From Bacilli bacterium (GTDB lineage Bacteria; Bacillota_I; Bacilli_A; RF39; UBA660), in NCBI GenBank assembly GCA_017541445.1, contig JAFXZC010000009.1:1-64000 (forward strand): DNA of 64,000 bases, written 5' to 3'. The translations under genes and the position numbers were made by a program. Position 1 is the stretch's first letter; each line of letters opens with the position of its first letter. Below, one piece after another: positions 53,021 through 62,131 of this stretch. The notes beneath the pieces are model-generated. The model saw only the letters and a program-made list of their open reading frames with translations. It was not told the DNA's origin and did not search any database.

Positions 53021-54106
53021 TATTCTTTCCCAAGGTAAATCTATATCTGTTCTACCAAAATGACCATAAGCTGCAACTGGATAATATTTAGTATTTAATA
53101 AATTTAATTCATTAATTATATTAGAAACACTAAAATCAAAATTATCATCTACATACTTATATATTTCTTTAATAGGTTTCTTTTCTGTACCAAATGTTTC
53201 AATAAATAATGAAACAGGTTTAGATACACCAATAGCGTAACCTACTTGTATTTCACATCTAGATGCATAACCATGAGCTACTATATTCTTAGCAACAAAT
53301 CTAGAGTAATAAGCAGCACTTCTATCAACTTTAGAAGGATCTTTACTACTAAAACATCCTCCACCTATTCTACCCATGCCACCATAAGTATCAACGATAA
53401 TCTTTCTACCAGTAGTACCACTATCTCCAAATGGACCACCTATAACGAAAGAACCACTAGTATTAATCCAATACTTAGTATCTTTATCTACTAATTCTTT
53501 AGGAATAACGGGATTAATAACCTTCTCTATAATATATTCTCTTAAATCTTCTTGTGTAATATCTTTAACATGTTGAGAAGAAACAATAATAGTATCTACT
53601 CTAACTGGTTTACCATCTTCATATTCAACAGTAACTTCTGTTTTACCATCAGGTCTTAAAGGTGATTTTTTATCACTTCTTCTAACATCAGTTAATTTCA
53701 TTGCAAGCTTATGAGCTAACATTATTGGTAATGGCATCAATTCTTCTGTTTCATCGCAAGCATAACCAAACATAATACCTTGATCACCAGCACCTAATTC
53801 ATCACTGCCTGATACAGCAGTGTTGATTTCTGGAGATTGTTGAGCAACTTTTTCAATTACTTCAAAATCTTCAGTATAACCTATCTCCTTAATAACTTTT
53901 TTAGCTATCTTACTATAATCTAATTTAGCATCAGTTCTAGCTTCACCATAAACTAATACTAAATTATCTTTAATAGTAGCTTCTACAGCCATATGGCTGT
54001 TCTTATCTTGTTCTAAAGCTTCATCAACAAACTTATCAGCAATCTTATCACATACTTTATCTGGATGACCTTCAGTAACAGATTCACTTGTAAACAAATA
54101 TCTCAT
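53012..54106 (-). CDS. metK: S-adenosylmethionine synthetase
   Basis: The 364-residue enzyme makes SAM from methionine and ATP. Signatures GAGDQGIMFGYA and GGCFSSKDPSKVDRSAAY, the N-terminal SESVTEGHPDK and the C-terminal AYGHFGR are intact. It is about 20-35 residues shorter than E. coli or Bacillus MetK, mostly in surface loops. The P-loop-like signature usually reads GGGAFSGKD; here GGGCFSSKD. ATG at 54106 follows AAGGAGGAG; the frame upstream is the riboswitch. Expression is controlled by the S box in front. Confidence 0.97.
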   Translation of the reverse strand: MRYLFTSESVTEGHPDKVCDKIADKFVDEALEQDKNSHMAVEATIKDNLVLVYGEARTDAKLDYSKIAKKVIKEIGYTEDFEVIEKVAQQSPEINTAVSGSDELGAGDQGIMFGYACDETEELMPLPIMLAHKLAMKLTDVRRSDKKSPLRPDGKTEVTVEYEDGKPVRVDTIIVSSQHVKDITQEDLREYIIEKVINPVIPKELVDKDTKYWINTSGSFVIGGPFGDSGTTGRKIIVDTYGGMGRIGGGCFSSKDPSKVDRSAAYYSRFVAKNIVAHGYASRCEIQVGYAIGVSKPVSLFIETFGTEKKPIKEIYKYVDDNFDFSVSNIINELNLLNTKYYPVAAYGHFGRTDIDLPWERIKD

Positions 54107-54137
54107 AAAAACTCCTCCTTCACTTTTATCAAAATAA

Positions 54138-54262
54138 AAAACTCTTAGAAAGAGTTTTGCTTGCAAATATAACTCTTTCATCGCTGTTAGCATTACCACC
54201 TAATTTAATAGGTTGGTACGAGTTCACTGAGCTAACCCTCTCCCTCGTTCTTGATAAAAGTT
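54138..54262 (-). ncRNA. SAM-I (S box) riboswitch with terminator/antiterminator
   Basis: The leader has a P1 stem CTTTTATC/GATGAAAG (54253-54260 with 54175-54182) that encloses the S-box core, seen as GAGGGAGAGGG, CAGTGAACTCGTACCAACC and GGTGGTAATGC. The 3' side of P1 also pairs as GAAAGAGTT with AACTCTTTC (antiterminator). The alternative AAAACTCTT/AAGAGTTTT stem (54138-54158) with six Ts is a terminator. SAM binding should stabilise P1, release the terminator and switch off metK. Confidence 0.85.
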
Positions 54263-54270
54263 CTAAATAC

Positions 54271-54299
54271 ATTTTAACATATCATTAAAAATATAGCAA
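54271..54299 (-). promoter_or_regulatory. Promoter of the metK riboswitch transcript
   Basis: TTGCTA (54294-54299), 17-base spacer, TAAAAT (54271-54276) with TATG extension, on the minus strand. Confidence 0.75.
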
Positions 54300-54302
54300 T
54301 TA

Positions 54303-54323
54303 AAAAGCCTATTAAAGGCTTTT
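54303..54323 (-). terminator. Terminator of the M14-like gene
   Basis: Eight-bp perfect stem AAAAGCCT/AGGCTTTT (54303-54310 with 54316-54323) and short T-run on the minus strand. Confidence 0.82.
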
Positions 54324-55793
54324 ATTTACATCATCAATTGTCATATCTGTTAATCTATCTAATCTTAAAATACCACTCATTAAACGTTTAAAAGCAGATA
54401 AATGACAAATCATATTAGCTTTATATAATTCTATATCTTTATATGGAGCAATAGGATTACCTCCAAAAGAAGATATTTGTAATAACATAGTAGCATTAGA
54501 TTTATTTCTAATATCATCTTTAAATCCATCTATATCCCCTATATAAGAAGATATCTTACATGGTTTATTATTAGAAGTATATTCTTCAAATACATTACCT
54601 ATTTCATTAGCATAACTAGTAGCTAATTTACTATTTGAAAAATATCTCATTTTCTTTTTCTTATCATCTAAATTAATAATAGAATCTAAATCATAAGGAT
54701 ATACATATAAAGAATTACCAGATCCACCATAAAACATAAATAAATTACAATTATCTAAACTATTAACAAATTTAGTTAAAGCAACTAATTCAGGTTCTAA
54801 CATAAATTCTTTATCCATATCATAATTAGGTGCTCCTAAAGGACCAGGTTCTGATACTAATAACTTATTAGATCTACCATATCCATAAACAACACCTTGT
54901 TTATTTCTTAAATTCTTTATTTTTATATAACTACTTAAAGTATTATTATCTAAATTAACACCATTACTATTAGCACTAAAACAAGCTAATGTTTCATAAG
55001 GAGCATTACATTTTCTATATAAACTTCTAATATTATTCTTTAAAGTATTATGTTTACCATCTAAAGAAGGTATACAATCAATATTAACTTTATTAAATAA
55101 TCTATAATGCCATTTAGTACTATATACTTTAAAATCTAATTTATATTTCCATTTCTTTAATACCTTTTTAACGCATTCTTCTATATCATCATATTGTACA
55201 TTAATAGATAAGAAATCAATTAAATCATTATAACCTATATCTTTATTACCATATAGTCTCCAAAACATATCTATTAATCTATTAACATCTTCTAATGATT
55301 CAGCTTCCTTAACTACTTCTTCTATACATTTATTGATAACAAATGCATTTTCATCATCTTTATGATAAGCTTTTTGATACATATCACAAAATTTAGCCAA
55401 TTCATTATCAGACATTCCATTAGTAACACTTCTTAATGCATATGTACAAGTAAAGAAACCATCTGGATTCAAACAAGGAAGAAAATCTATAGTATAAACA
55501 TTAGGATCAAAATCTTTAAATACACCATTACCTTTAGCAATATTTTCCATAAGAGTAAGAACATAATCTACTCCTATTAATTCATCACCCTTTAAACCAG
55601 CAGCACATACTAATCTAATAGGACCATTACCTACTCTATAATGTTCTATACTAAAACCACTTTTACTCTTACCTAATGATGACTCTTTATAAATAGAATT
55701 ACTTTGTTCACCATTAAGACATAAATTATTAAGTCTTTTATAAAAACTATCATAATCTAAAATACCATATTTAATATCATACTTTGTCATCAT
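54312..55793 (-). CDS. M14 carboxypeptidase-like protein without catalytic residues
   Basis: The 493-residue protein follows the M14 zinc-carboxypeptidase fold: GPIRLVCAAGLKGDELIGVDYVL, PCLNPDGFFTCTYALRS, GVNLDNNTL, FMFYGGSGNSLYVYPYD and ATMLLQISSF. In true M14 enzymes these blocks hold HxxE, NPDG, DLNR, a ligand His and a catalytic Glu. Here the first His is Lys, the Arg of DLNR is Asn, the His before S-G is Phe, and the Glu is Gln. So zinc binding and catalysis are probably lost: a pseudo-enzyme, perhaps binding wall peptides. No signal peptide is seen. AGGAGGGACTTA precedes the ATG. Confidence 0.7.
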   Translation of the reverse strand: MMTKYDIKYGILDYDSFYKRLNNLCLNGEQSNSIYKESSLGKSKSGFSIEHYRVGNGPIRLVCAAGLKGDELIGVDYVLTLMENIAKGNGVFKDFDPNVYTIDFLPCLNPDGFFTCTYALRSVTNGMSDNELAKFCDMYQKAYHKDDENAFVINKCIEEVVKEAESLEDVNRLIDMFWRLYGNKDIGYNDLIDFLSINVQYDDIEECVKKVLKKWKYKLDFKVYSTKWHYRLFNKVNIDCIPSLDGKHNTLKNNIRSLYRKCNAPYETLACFSANSNGVNLDNNTLSSYIKIKNLRNKQGVVYGYGRSNKLLVSEPGPLGAPNYDMDKEFMLEPELVALTKFVNSLDNCNLFMFYGGSGNSLYVYPYDLDSIINLDDKKKKMRYFSNSKLATSYANEIGNVFEEYTSNNKPCKISSYIGDIDGFKDDIRNKSNATMLLQISSFGGNPIAPYKDIELYKANMICHLSAFKRLMSGILRLDRLTDMTIDDVNKSL

Positions 55794-55833
55794 TAAGTCC
55801 CTCCTTATTCTATATTAGTATATCATTATTATT

Positions 55834-56889
55834 TTATTTTTTAAATATAATCAAACCATTATTTAATAAATTAATACTATCTATGTTATTAGCACCAAAT
55901 ATACATAACAATATACTTATAATAGTTATAAATACTACTATTCCCTTATAATAATACTTTATAAAATCTATTAACATATCATCAAAGAATATACATATAC
56001 CTAATAAACCAATAATAAAATAACTTAATAATAATAAACAATTATTATCATAATAATTAATATAAATACCTAATACCATTAATAATAACATTACAATAAT
56101 ACCTATCTTACTAAAACCATTTATATTCCATTTAAATAATAAAATAGGACTTAATATTATTAACCAATAATTAAAGAAACCTAAATTCCATATATTAGTT
56201 AAAATAACTCTATAATTACTTAAATTAAAATTAAATCTATCAACAAAATAACTTTCTAAAAAGCTATTAAAATCATAAAAAGAATACTCTAATAAACATA
56301 TAATACCTACAGATAAAATAAAACCAAATAGATAACTAGATAATCTCTTCATACCATTCTTTTTTTGATGTCTATTAATAAAATAATCTAAAGTAATAAA
56401 TAAACCAAAACCAAAAAACATACCTATTAAATAGTAGTCTACTATAAAAGTAATACCGGCAAGTATTCCACATAAAAACATTTCTTTATTAACTAACATC
56501 TTCTTCTTAAAATGTCTAAAATAATAATAAAAACATACCATTACTAAAGATAAAATAAATTCAACAGAAGTACCTCCATTTAAAAAACTATTACAAGTAA
56601 CAATACTTACTAATATTAAAGGAATACATATCTTAGAAGTATACTTATTAACAAATAATCTAAATATTCTATAACTGCTAAATAATAATATAGTATTACT
56701 TAATATTTCTAATAGAAAAGGAATAAATCTACCATGATTATATAATTTACCTACCATATAATTATTAACACTATTACTATCATATAAAAAAGAATTATTA
56801 GAGCAAAATAAAATCATAACAAAAGAGATAAAAAAGCAATAAACAAATGTCTTAATTAATAATTTAGTGCTTGGTTTTATATCACTCAT
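55834..56889 (-). CDS. Polytopic membrane protein, unknown function
   Basis: The 351-residue product has about ten membrane helices. An early extracellular loop SNNSFLYDSNSVNNYMVGKLYNHGRFIP recalls the first loop of GT-C fold glycosyltransferases, which carries an acidic residue, but no family signature is firm. ATG at 56889 follows AGGTGAATAAT. It has its own extended -10 promoter and no conserved operon partner. Function is unknown. Confidence 0.6.
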   Translation of the reverse strand: MSDIKPSTKLLIKTFVYCFFISFVMILFCSNNSFLYDSNSVNNYMVGKLYNHGRFIPFLLEILSNTILLFSSYRIFRLFVNKYTSKICIPLILVSIVTCNSFLNGGTSVEFILSLVMVCFYYYFRHFKKKMLVNKEMFLCGILAGITFIVDYYLIGMFFGFGLFITLDYFINRHQKKNGMKRLSSYLFGFILSVGIICLLEYSFYDFNSFLESYFVDRFNFNLSNYRVILTNIWNLGFFNYWLIILSPILLFKWNINGFSKIGIIVMLLLMVLGIYINYYDNNCLLLLSYFIIGLLGICIFFDDMLIDFIKYYYKGIVVFITIISILLCIFGANNIDSINLLNNGLIIFKK

Positions 56890-56906
56890 ATTATTCACCT
56901 AACATA

Positions 56907-56946
56907 ATTATAACATATAAAAATAAAGACTTATAAAGTCTTTATT
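56907..56946 (-). terminator. tsaC terminator fused to the next promoter
   Basis: Eleven-bp perfect stem AATAAAGACTT/AAGTCTTTATT (56922-56932 with 56936-56946) with a T-run entering TATGTTATAAT (56907-56917). Confidence 0.82.
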
Positions 56947-57531
56947 TTATTGAAATTCTTTTTTTAATTCTAAAGCAAGTTCACCTTTACGAAGTATTTT
57001 AAATTCCTTATTAATAGCAGATACTATAGTAGAAGCACTTGCTACCAATTCTCCACCATCTTCTATAAAATCAACATTCTTAGCTAATTCCTTTTCAATA
57101 TTTTTAACATTAGTAATAGTTTCACTACCACTTATATTAGCACTAGTACTAATAACAGGTCTACCTACCATTCTAATAATATCTCTTAAATCATCATTAT
57201 CAGGAATTCTTACTCCAATAGTATCTTTACCACCAGTTAATAAATCACTAACAGTATCTTTCTTCTTTAAAATTAATGTCATCTTACCAGGCCAATATCT
57301 ATTAACTAACCTATCTTCTATTTCATTAGTAATACTAACATACTTTCTTAACATATATGTATCAGATACTAATATTAATAATGGTTTAGATCTATCTCTT
57401 TTCTTAATCTTATATATTCTATCAATAACATCATCTTTTGTAGCATCTCCAACTAATCCATATACTGTATCAGTAGGAATAATACCTATTTTACCATCTT
57501 TAATATATTCTACTATCTTATCAATATCCAC
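56947..57531 (-). CDS. tsaC: L-threonylcarbamoyladenylate synthase, YrdC/Sua5 family
   Basis: The 194-residue protein has the YrdC domain: IIPTDTVYGLVGDA, IKKRDRSKPLLILVSD, YWPGKMTLILKKK and RPVISTSANISG. It makes threonylcarbamoyl-AMP for the t6A modification of tRNA position 37. The start is a GTG at 57531 placed four bases after AGGTGAT. It is 8 bases downstream of the 57540-58484 gene and in the same transcript. It lacks the extra Sua5 domain, so it is the short TsaC type. Confidence 0.92.
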   Translation of the reverse strand: MDIDKIVEYIKDGKIGIIPTDTVYGLVGDATKDDVIDRIYKIKKRDRSKPLLILVSDTYMLRKYVSITNEIEDRLVNRYWPGKMTLILKKKDTVSDLLTGGKDTIGVRIPDNDDLRDIIRMVGRPVISTSANISGSETITNVKNIEKELAKNVDFIEDGGELVASASTIVSAINKEFKILRKGELALELKKEFQ

Positions 57532-57539
57532 AATATCAC

Positions 57540-58484
57540 CTATTCCCCAAATACTGCTTTATTTGCTAATTTTATATTACCATCATCATCTATTAACATA
57601 GCAGCTTCAAAATCTAAACCTTTACTATATTCAAAATCTTTATACTCAATACAACTAGAATCAGAAGATTCACAAGCAAAGTTTACTTTAATAACATAAC
57701 TATCATAATATTCTTCACCCTTATATTTAACTTTACCATAATTAGATACTAAACTAATCTCAAACATAGTAGTTTGATCTTCAACCATATAACCATTATC
57801 TACTAAATATTGTTGAACTTTTTCAGTATATAATTCTCTTAATTCTTTATAATAGTCTCCACTGTTCTTAAAAGTAAAAATATTTTGAACTTGATTATTA
57901 GCATCTAAACTAACATATAACAAATAATTAAATTCATCTTTTTGTTTCTTTAACTTCTTAAAGCAAGTAGATTTTTCATCCATACAAGAATAAGAAAAAT
58001 CTACTAAATAGTCTCTACCGTCATAACTATTATAACCATCAGATCTTATATTACTTAATTTCATTGTTTTAATATTCTTCTCATCAATAATCTTATTATT
58101 TACACCATATGCATAAAAAGAAGAATAAAATGCTTGACTAAAAGTTCTATCTTTATTTAAACACTTATTTTCTTTATTTAAATAAGGATATGATTTACCA
58201 TCATTACAATATAATTTACTATAACCAAATCCTTTATATAAAACTCCTCCATCTACATTTTCTTTAATATATATTAAAGGATGTTTATCAAAGAAAGTAA
58301 CTCTAATAGTATCGTAAGCAAATACACATAACATAGCAAATATTACTAAAAATACAATATTACCAACAAATTTACGATATTGTCTTCTATGTAATTCTTT
58401 CTTAACAGCTGCTTTATCATTAACATCTACTCCATAAAATATATTAGGAGGTGTCTCTTCTGGTTTTCTATCTACAATTTTCAT
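57540..58484 (-). CDS. Membrane-anchored extracytoplasmic protein, unknown function
   Basis: The 314-residue product has a cytoplasmic tail of about 40 residues (ending in HRRQYRKF), one membrane helix (about 42-62) and a long outer part. Six or seven outer cysteines, some in pairs (SYSCMDEKSTCF, ACESSDSSCIEY), suggest disulfides. I do not recognise the family. It precedes tsaC, with which it shares a transcript, but no functional link is evident. GGTGATTAT sets the start; an extended -10 lies just before. Confidence 0.55.
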   Translation of the reverse strand: MKIVDRKPEETPPNIFYGVDVNDKAAVKKELHRRQYRKFVGNIVFLVIFAMLCVFAYDTIRVTFFDKHPLIYIKENVDGGVLYKGFGYSKLYCNDGKSYPYLNKENKCLNKDRTFSQAFYSSFYAYGVNNKIIDEKNIKTMKLSNIRSDGYNSYDGRDYLVDFSYSCMDEKSTCFKKLKKQKDEFNYLLYVSLDANNQVQNIFTFKNSGDYYKELRELYTEKVQQYLVDNGYMVEDQTTMFEISLVSNYGKVKYKGEEYYDSYVIKVNFACESSDSSCIEYKDFEYSKGLDFEAAMLIDDDGNIKLANKAVFGE

Positions 58485-58503
58485 ATAATCACCTACTATA
58501 CAA

Positions 58504-58540
58504 ATTATAACATAAAAAAGAAGAAGTATTACCTTCTTCT
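58504..58540 (-). terminator. YugP-type gene terminator fused to the next promoter
   Basis: Stem AGAAGAAG/CTTCTTCT (58519-58526 with 58533-58540) with T-run passing into TATGTTATAAT (58504-58514). Confidence 0.8.
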
Positions 58541-59212
58541 GTTATTTATTGATAATAAAATTCTTACCAAATCTAATATCTCAGATAAAACTCCAGCTAC
58601 ATATGTCATAGCAGCTGCTGTTAAAACCTTTTTAGCTCCTGGTTTTTCATCTTCTGTAACTAAACCATATTCAGAAATTTTATCAAGTGCTCTAGCACTA
58701 GCATTAAACTCTACTGGTAAAGTAACTATTTGAAATACTAAACCAAATAATACTAATACTAATGCAAAATATAAAGCACCCATATATTGTAATATTAAAC
58801 TAATAAAGAATATTATATATGCAACTTTAGTAACTAAATTAACTATAGGAAAAATAGCACTTCTAATCTTTAACCATAAATAACCTTCTTTATCTTGAAT
58901 AGCATGACCACATTCATGAGCAGCAACTGCTAAAGAAGCAATAGAATTACCATGAAATATATCTCTAGATAAACGTACTACTTTACTTTTAGGATCATAA
59001 TGATCAGTTAAATTACCAGCAGTTTCTACAATATACATATCTTTCATACCATTAGCATCTAATATTTTTCTAGCTACATCAAAACCAGTAAGATTTTTAC
59101 TATTATTAATTTGCTTATATTTACCATATGTACTTCTAAGCTTAATAGAAGCTATTATAGGAATTAAAATAGCAAAAAGTAATAATATATTCTGAATAAT
59201 ATAATTATTCAT
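58529..59212 (-). CDS. YugP-family membrane zinc metallopeptidase
   Basis: The 227-residue protein has membrane helices at both ends and the zinc motif AVAAHECGHAIQDKEGYLWLKIRSAIFP (HExxH as HECGH), followed by the conserved EFNASARAL block that holds the third ligand Glu. YugP proteins (neutral zinc metallopeptidase family 2) are widespread in Firmicutes; their substrates are unknown. The ATG overlaps the stop codon of cysS (TAATG), so they are coupled. Length is normal. Confidence 0.9.
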   Translation of the reverse strand: MNNYIIQNILLLFAILIPIIASIKLRSTYGKYKQINNSKNLTGFDVARKILDANGMKDMYIVETAGNLTDHYDPKSKVVRLSRDIFHGNSIASLAVAAHECGHAIQDKEGYLWLKIRSAIFPIVNLVTKVAYIIFFISLILQYMGALYFALVLVLFGLVFQIVTLPVEFNASARALDKISEYGLVTEDEKPGAKKVLTAAAMTYVAGVLSEILDLVRILLSINNRRR

Positions 59213-60522
59213 TAAATCACTCCTAAATCACTTAATTTAACCCTTAATTTATCTGCTTTCTCAAAATCTTTATTATTTCTATATTCTAACCATTCTTTAT
59301 ATAAAGATTTAGCATTATCATCTAAATTAACTAAATCATATTCTAAACCTAAAATGTGATTAATAAGTGAAATCTTATCATAAGTATCTACAAAATCTTC
59401 TTTATTTCTTAATTTAGCATTTAATTCTTTAACTAAATCTAATAAATAAGTTATTAAATTACTAGTATTAAAATCATCATCCATAATTTCATTAATCTTA
59501 ATATCTTCTTTTAATTTACCTACTTCTAAATTATTAATTTGTATTTCTAAATTAGCTTGTTTTAAAGCATTATAAACTTTATCATTAATAGTTATACATT
59601 CTTTAAATAAAGCATCAGTAAAATCAAAAGGTAATCTATAACTAGTCTTTAAAATACTTAATCTAATAACATTAGCAGGATACTTTTCTAATAATTCATG
59701 AGCAGTAATAAAATTACCTAAACTCTTACTCATCTTAACCCCATTAATCATAACATGACCATTATGCATCCAATAATTAGCTAATTTAGTACCCCATGCT
59801 GCTTTAGCTTGAGCAATTTCATTTTCATGATGAGGAAACTTAAGATCAACTCCTCCACCATGTATATCAATATTATTACCAAATAATTTATGTATCATAA
59901 CAACACATTCAGTATGCCAACCAGGTCTACCTTTACCAAATGGACTATCCCAAGTAATACCTTCTTTAGTCTTTTTCCATAAAACAAAATCATAGGGATT
60001 TTCTTTATTTTCATCAACATCTATTCTACTACCATAGTCTAAATCATCTACAACTTGACCACTTAATTCACCATAGTCCTTAATACTATTAACTCTAAAA
60101 TAAACATCATCACCACTTTGATAAGCATAACCTTTATCTAATAATTCTTTAATAAAAGCAATAATCTCATCCATAGTTTCAGTTACTCTAGGTCTATAAT
60201 CTATATCTAAACAATTTAAAGCTTTAACATCATCTAAATATATTTGAATATATTTATCAGTTAATTCTTTCTCAGTTATACCAGCTTCCTTAGCAGCTTT
60301 AATAATCTTATCATCTACATCAGTAAAATTACTTGCATAATTAACCTTATAACCACGATATTTAAAATATCTATAAATCATATCGAAAATAATAACAGGA
60401 CACATATTCCCAACGTGTGCATAACTATATACCGTTGGACCACAGACATACATATTTATAACACCCTCATTTATTGGTTTAAAATCTTCGATTTTTCCAC
60501 TTAAAGTACTATAAAATTTCAT
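59212..60522 (-). CDS. cysS: Cysteinyl-tRNA synthetase
   Basis: The 436-residue class I synthetase has the HIGH-type motif YSYAHVGNMCP, the zinc ligands CGPTVY...C, H, E and the KMSKSLGNF loop (KMSKS). It charges tRNA-Cys. It is about 30 residues shorter than Bacillus CysS in the C-terminal anticodon part. GGAGGTAGATGAAAG precedes the ATG. In Bacillus cysS lies beside mrnC/rlmB; here it has moved about 37 kb away. Confidence 0.97.
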   Translation of the reverse strand: MKFYSTLSGKIEDFKPINEGVINMYVCGPTVYSYAHVGNMCPVIIFDMIYRYFKYRGYKVNYASNFTDVDDKIIKAAKEAGITEKELTDKYIQIYLDDVKALNCLDIDYRPRVTETMDEIIAFIKELLDKGYAYQSGDDVYFRVNSIKDYGELSGQVVDDLDYGSRIDVDENKENPYDFVLWKKTKEGITWDSPFGKGRPGWHTECVVMIHKLFGNNIDIHGGGVDLKFPHHENEIAQAKAAWGTKLANYWMHNGHVMINGVKMSKSLGNFITAHELLEKYPANVIRLSILKTSYRLPFDFTDALFKECITINDKVYNALKQANLEIQINNLEVGKLKEDIKINEIMDDDFNTSNLITYLLDLVKELNAKLRNKEDFVDTYDKISLINHILGLEYDLVNLDDNAKSLYKEWLEYRNNKDFEKADKLRVKLSDLGVI

Positions 60523-60559
60523 CTTTCATCTACCTCCAATTATTTCCTTAAGTACTCAT

Positions 60560-60598
60560 ATTTTAACATAAAAAAAAGAAGTATTAAATACTTCTTTT
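60560..60598 (-). terminator. Permease terminator fused to the cysS promoter
   Basis: Stem AAGAAGTAT/ATACTTCTT (60576-60584 with 60588-60596) and T-run leading into TATGTTAAAAT (60560-60570). Confidence 0.8.
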
Positions 60599-62003
60599 AT
60601 GCATAAGCACTAAACGCTATCATAACTAAACAAATTAAAGCCATAATAGCAACAAATTTCCAAATATATTTTAACCATTTACTATAAGGAACATTTAAAT
60701 AAGATAATGCTATCATTAATATAGAACTAGTAGGTGCTATAACATTAACTAAAGCATATCCCATATGAATTAATAATGCTGAATCTAATAAATTATCAAC
60801 ATAATTAGTAGCAATAGCACCACCAATATAATATGTAGCATAATCTAAATCTATTACAGTAGCACCATGTATTACACTACCAAGGAATATTCCAAAAATA
60901 TTAAATTCTGTTCCTAATAATGAATGAACTATTGCCATAGGCCAATTAGAAGTATAATAAGCAACAAATAATGAATGTATTAATACATATACAAATGCAA
61001 CTTTACTAATTTTCTTAATACCAATACCATAACTATCAATTACATCACTTAAAGATATCTTATTACTAATAGCCATAATTAAAGTAACTAATACTAATAT
61101 AAATGTAACACCAATAATATCCCAATTACCAAAAGCAGTAAAATTACCTAATAAAGAACTAAGTACAGTAGTATTAAATAATTCCCATTCTTGAACTTTC
61201 TTTAATATATTACTAAATAATTCAACATTAAAGCTAGTTTGCCAATTAATATATGCAAGTAATATAACTATTAAAGCTAAACAATATAATAAAACAGTAG
61301 GCCATATTTTCTTCCTTAAACTAGGTTTTACTTTAGATTCATCTACTTCATTAATAGCAAACATATCAAACTTAACATATTCAGGATTCTTAATCCTACT
61401 ATTCATATGCATTATAGCAAATACATTATATAGAATATAAGAAACAACAAACATTAATACTTTAATTAACATACCACTCTTCATAGTAATACTAGCAGCA
61501 CTAAGTAAATTAGTATAACCATAAGAACCAAATGTTTGACCTAAGAATCCTATAAAAATACCACCAAAAGCAGCACTTATAGCAGTAAGTCTATCACAAC
61601 CTCTTCTTAAATAAACAGTAATAATAAAAGGTGTAATAAATACTAAAGATAAAATATTATTAGTAATAGAAGTATATAAACCCATTAATAAAGTAATAAC
61701 TAACATAGCAATATGTTCTCTACCTTCTATTAATTCACATACTTTAGTAACTATCTTTCTATATGATTTAGTTCTTGATGCAAAACCATAAAATCCACCT
61801 ATTGATAATAGATAAAATATATCAACAGCTTTAATATAGAAAGCTTGACAAACAAATAAAAATAAATCAAATATTCCCAATCTTTCTATACCAGTAGAAT
61901 TATATACACCATTAGTATATACTCCTCCACCAATAAACCATGTAAGTATAGTATAAATTAATAATATACTACCTAAAATAATAACCTTATCATTCTTTTT
62001 CAT
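60597..62003 (-). CDS. Multi-helix permease, YfcC/ion-transporter-like
   Basis: The 468-residue protein has about twelve membrane helices and the start WFIGGGVYTNGVYNSTGIERLGIFDLF, which resembles YfcC-type carriers of the ion-transporter superfamily. Two repeat halves each hold a Gly/Ser/Asn-rich re-entrant segment (SITNNILSLVFITPF; APTSSILMIALSY). Substrate could be a dicarboxylate, amino acid or nucleobase; nothing here decides it. It has its own extended -10 (TATGTTATAAT, 62024-62034) and is divergent from the next gene. Confidence 0.65.
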   Translation of the reverse strand: MKKNDKVIILGSILLIYTILTWFIGGGVYTNGVYNSTGIERLGIFDLFLFVCQAFYIKAVDIFYLLSIGGFYGFASRTKSYRKIVTKVCELIEGREHIAMLVITLLMGLYTSITNNILSLVFITPFIITVYLRRGCDRLTAISAAFGGIFIGFLGQTFGSYGYTNLLSAASITMKSGMLIKVLMFVVSYILYNVFAIMHMNSRIKNPEYVKFDMFAINEVDESKVKPSLRKKIWPTVLLYCLALIVILLAYINWQTSFNVELFSNILKKVQEWELFNTTVLSSLLGNFTAFGNWDIIGVTFILVLVTLIMAISNKISLSDVIDSYGIGIKKISKVAFVYVLIHSLFVAYYTSNWPMAIVHSLLGTEFNIFGIFLGSVIHGATVIDLDYATYYIGGAIATNYVDNLLDSALLIHMGYALVNVIAPTSSILMIALSYLNVPYSKWLKYIWKFVAIMALICLVMIAFSAYA

Positions 62004-62023
62004 ACTCTACCTCCCTATAAAAA

Positions 62024-62034
62024 ATTATAACATA
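62024..62034 (-). promoter_or_regulatory. Extended -10 promoter of the permease gene
   Basis: TATGTTATAAT on the minus strand, 20 bases before the start codon; TTGTTA lies 18 bases upstream of the -10. Here there is no upstream terminator because the neighbour is divergent. Confidence 0.65.
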
Positions 62035-62131
62035 AAACAAACTATATTAACAAAGAAAAACAAGTAAAAACCTCTTTTTATAGTTTTACAATTATTAAAA
62101 AAATGATATCATATAATAGGAGATGATAGAA

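Noticed and set aside
53246..53494. Plus-strand frame of 82 codons inside metK
   Set aside because: Ser/Thr-rich mirror of metK with no ribosome binding site.
54107..54199. N-terminal extension of MetK by 31 residues
   Set aside because: These codons are the expression platform of the SAM riboswitch; the ATG at 54106 has AAGGAGGAG before it and matches the family N-terminus.
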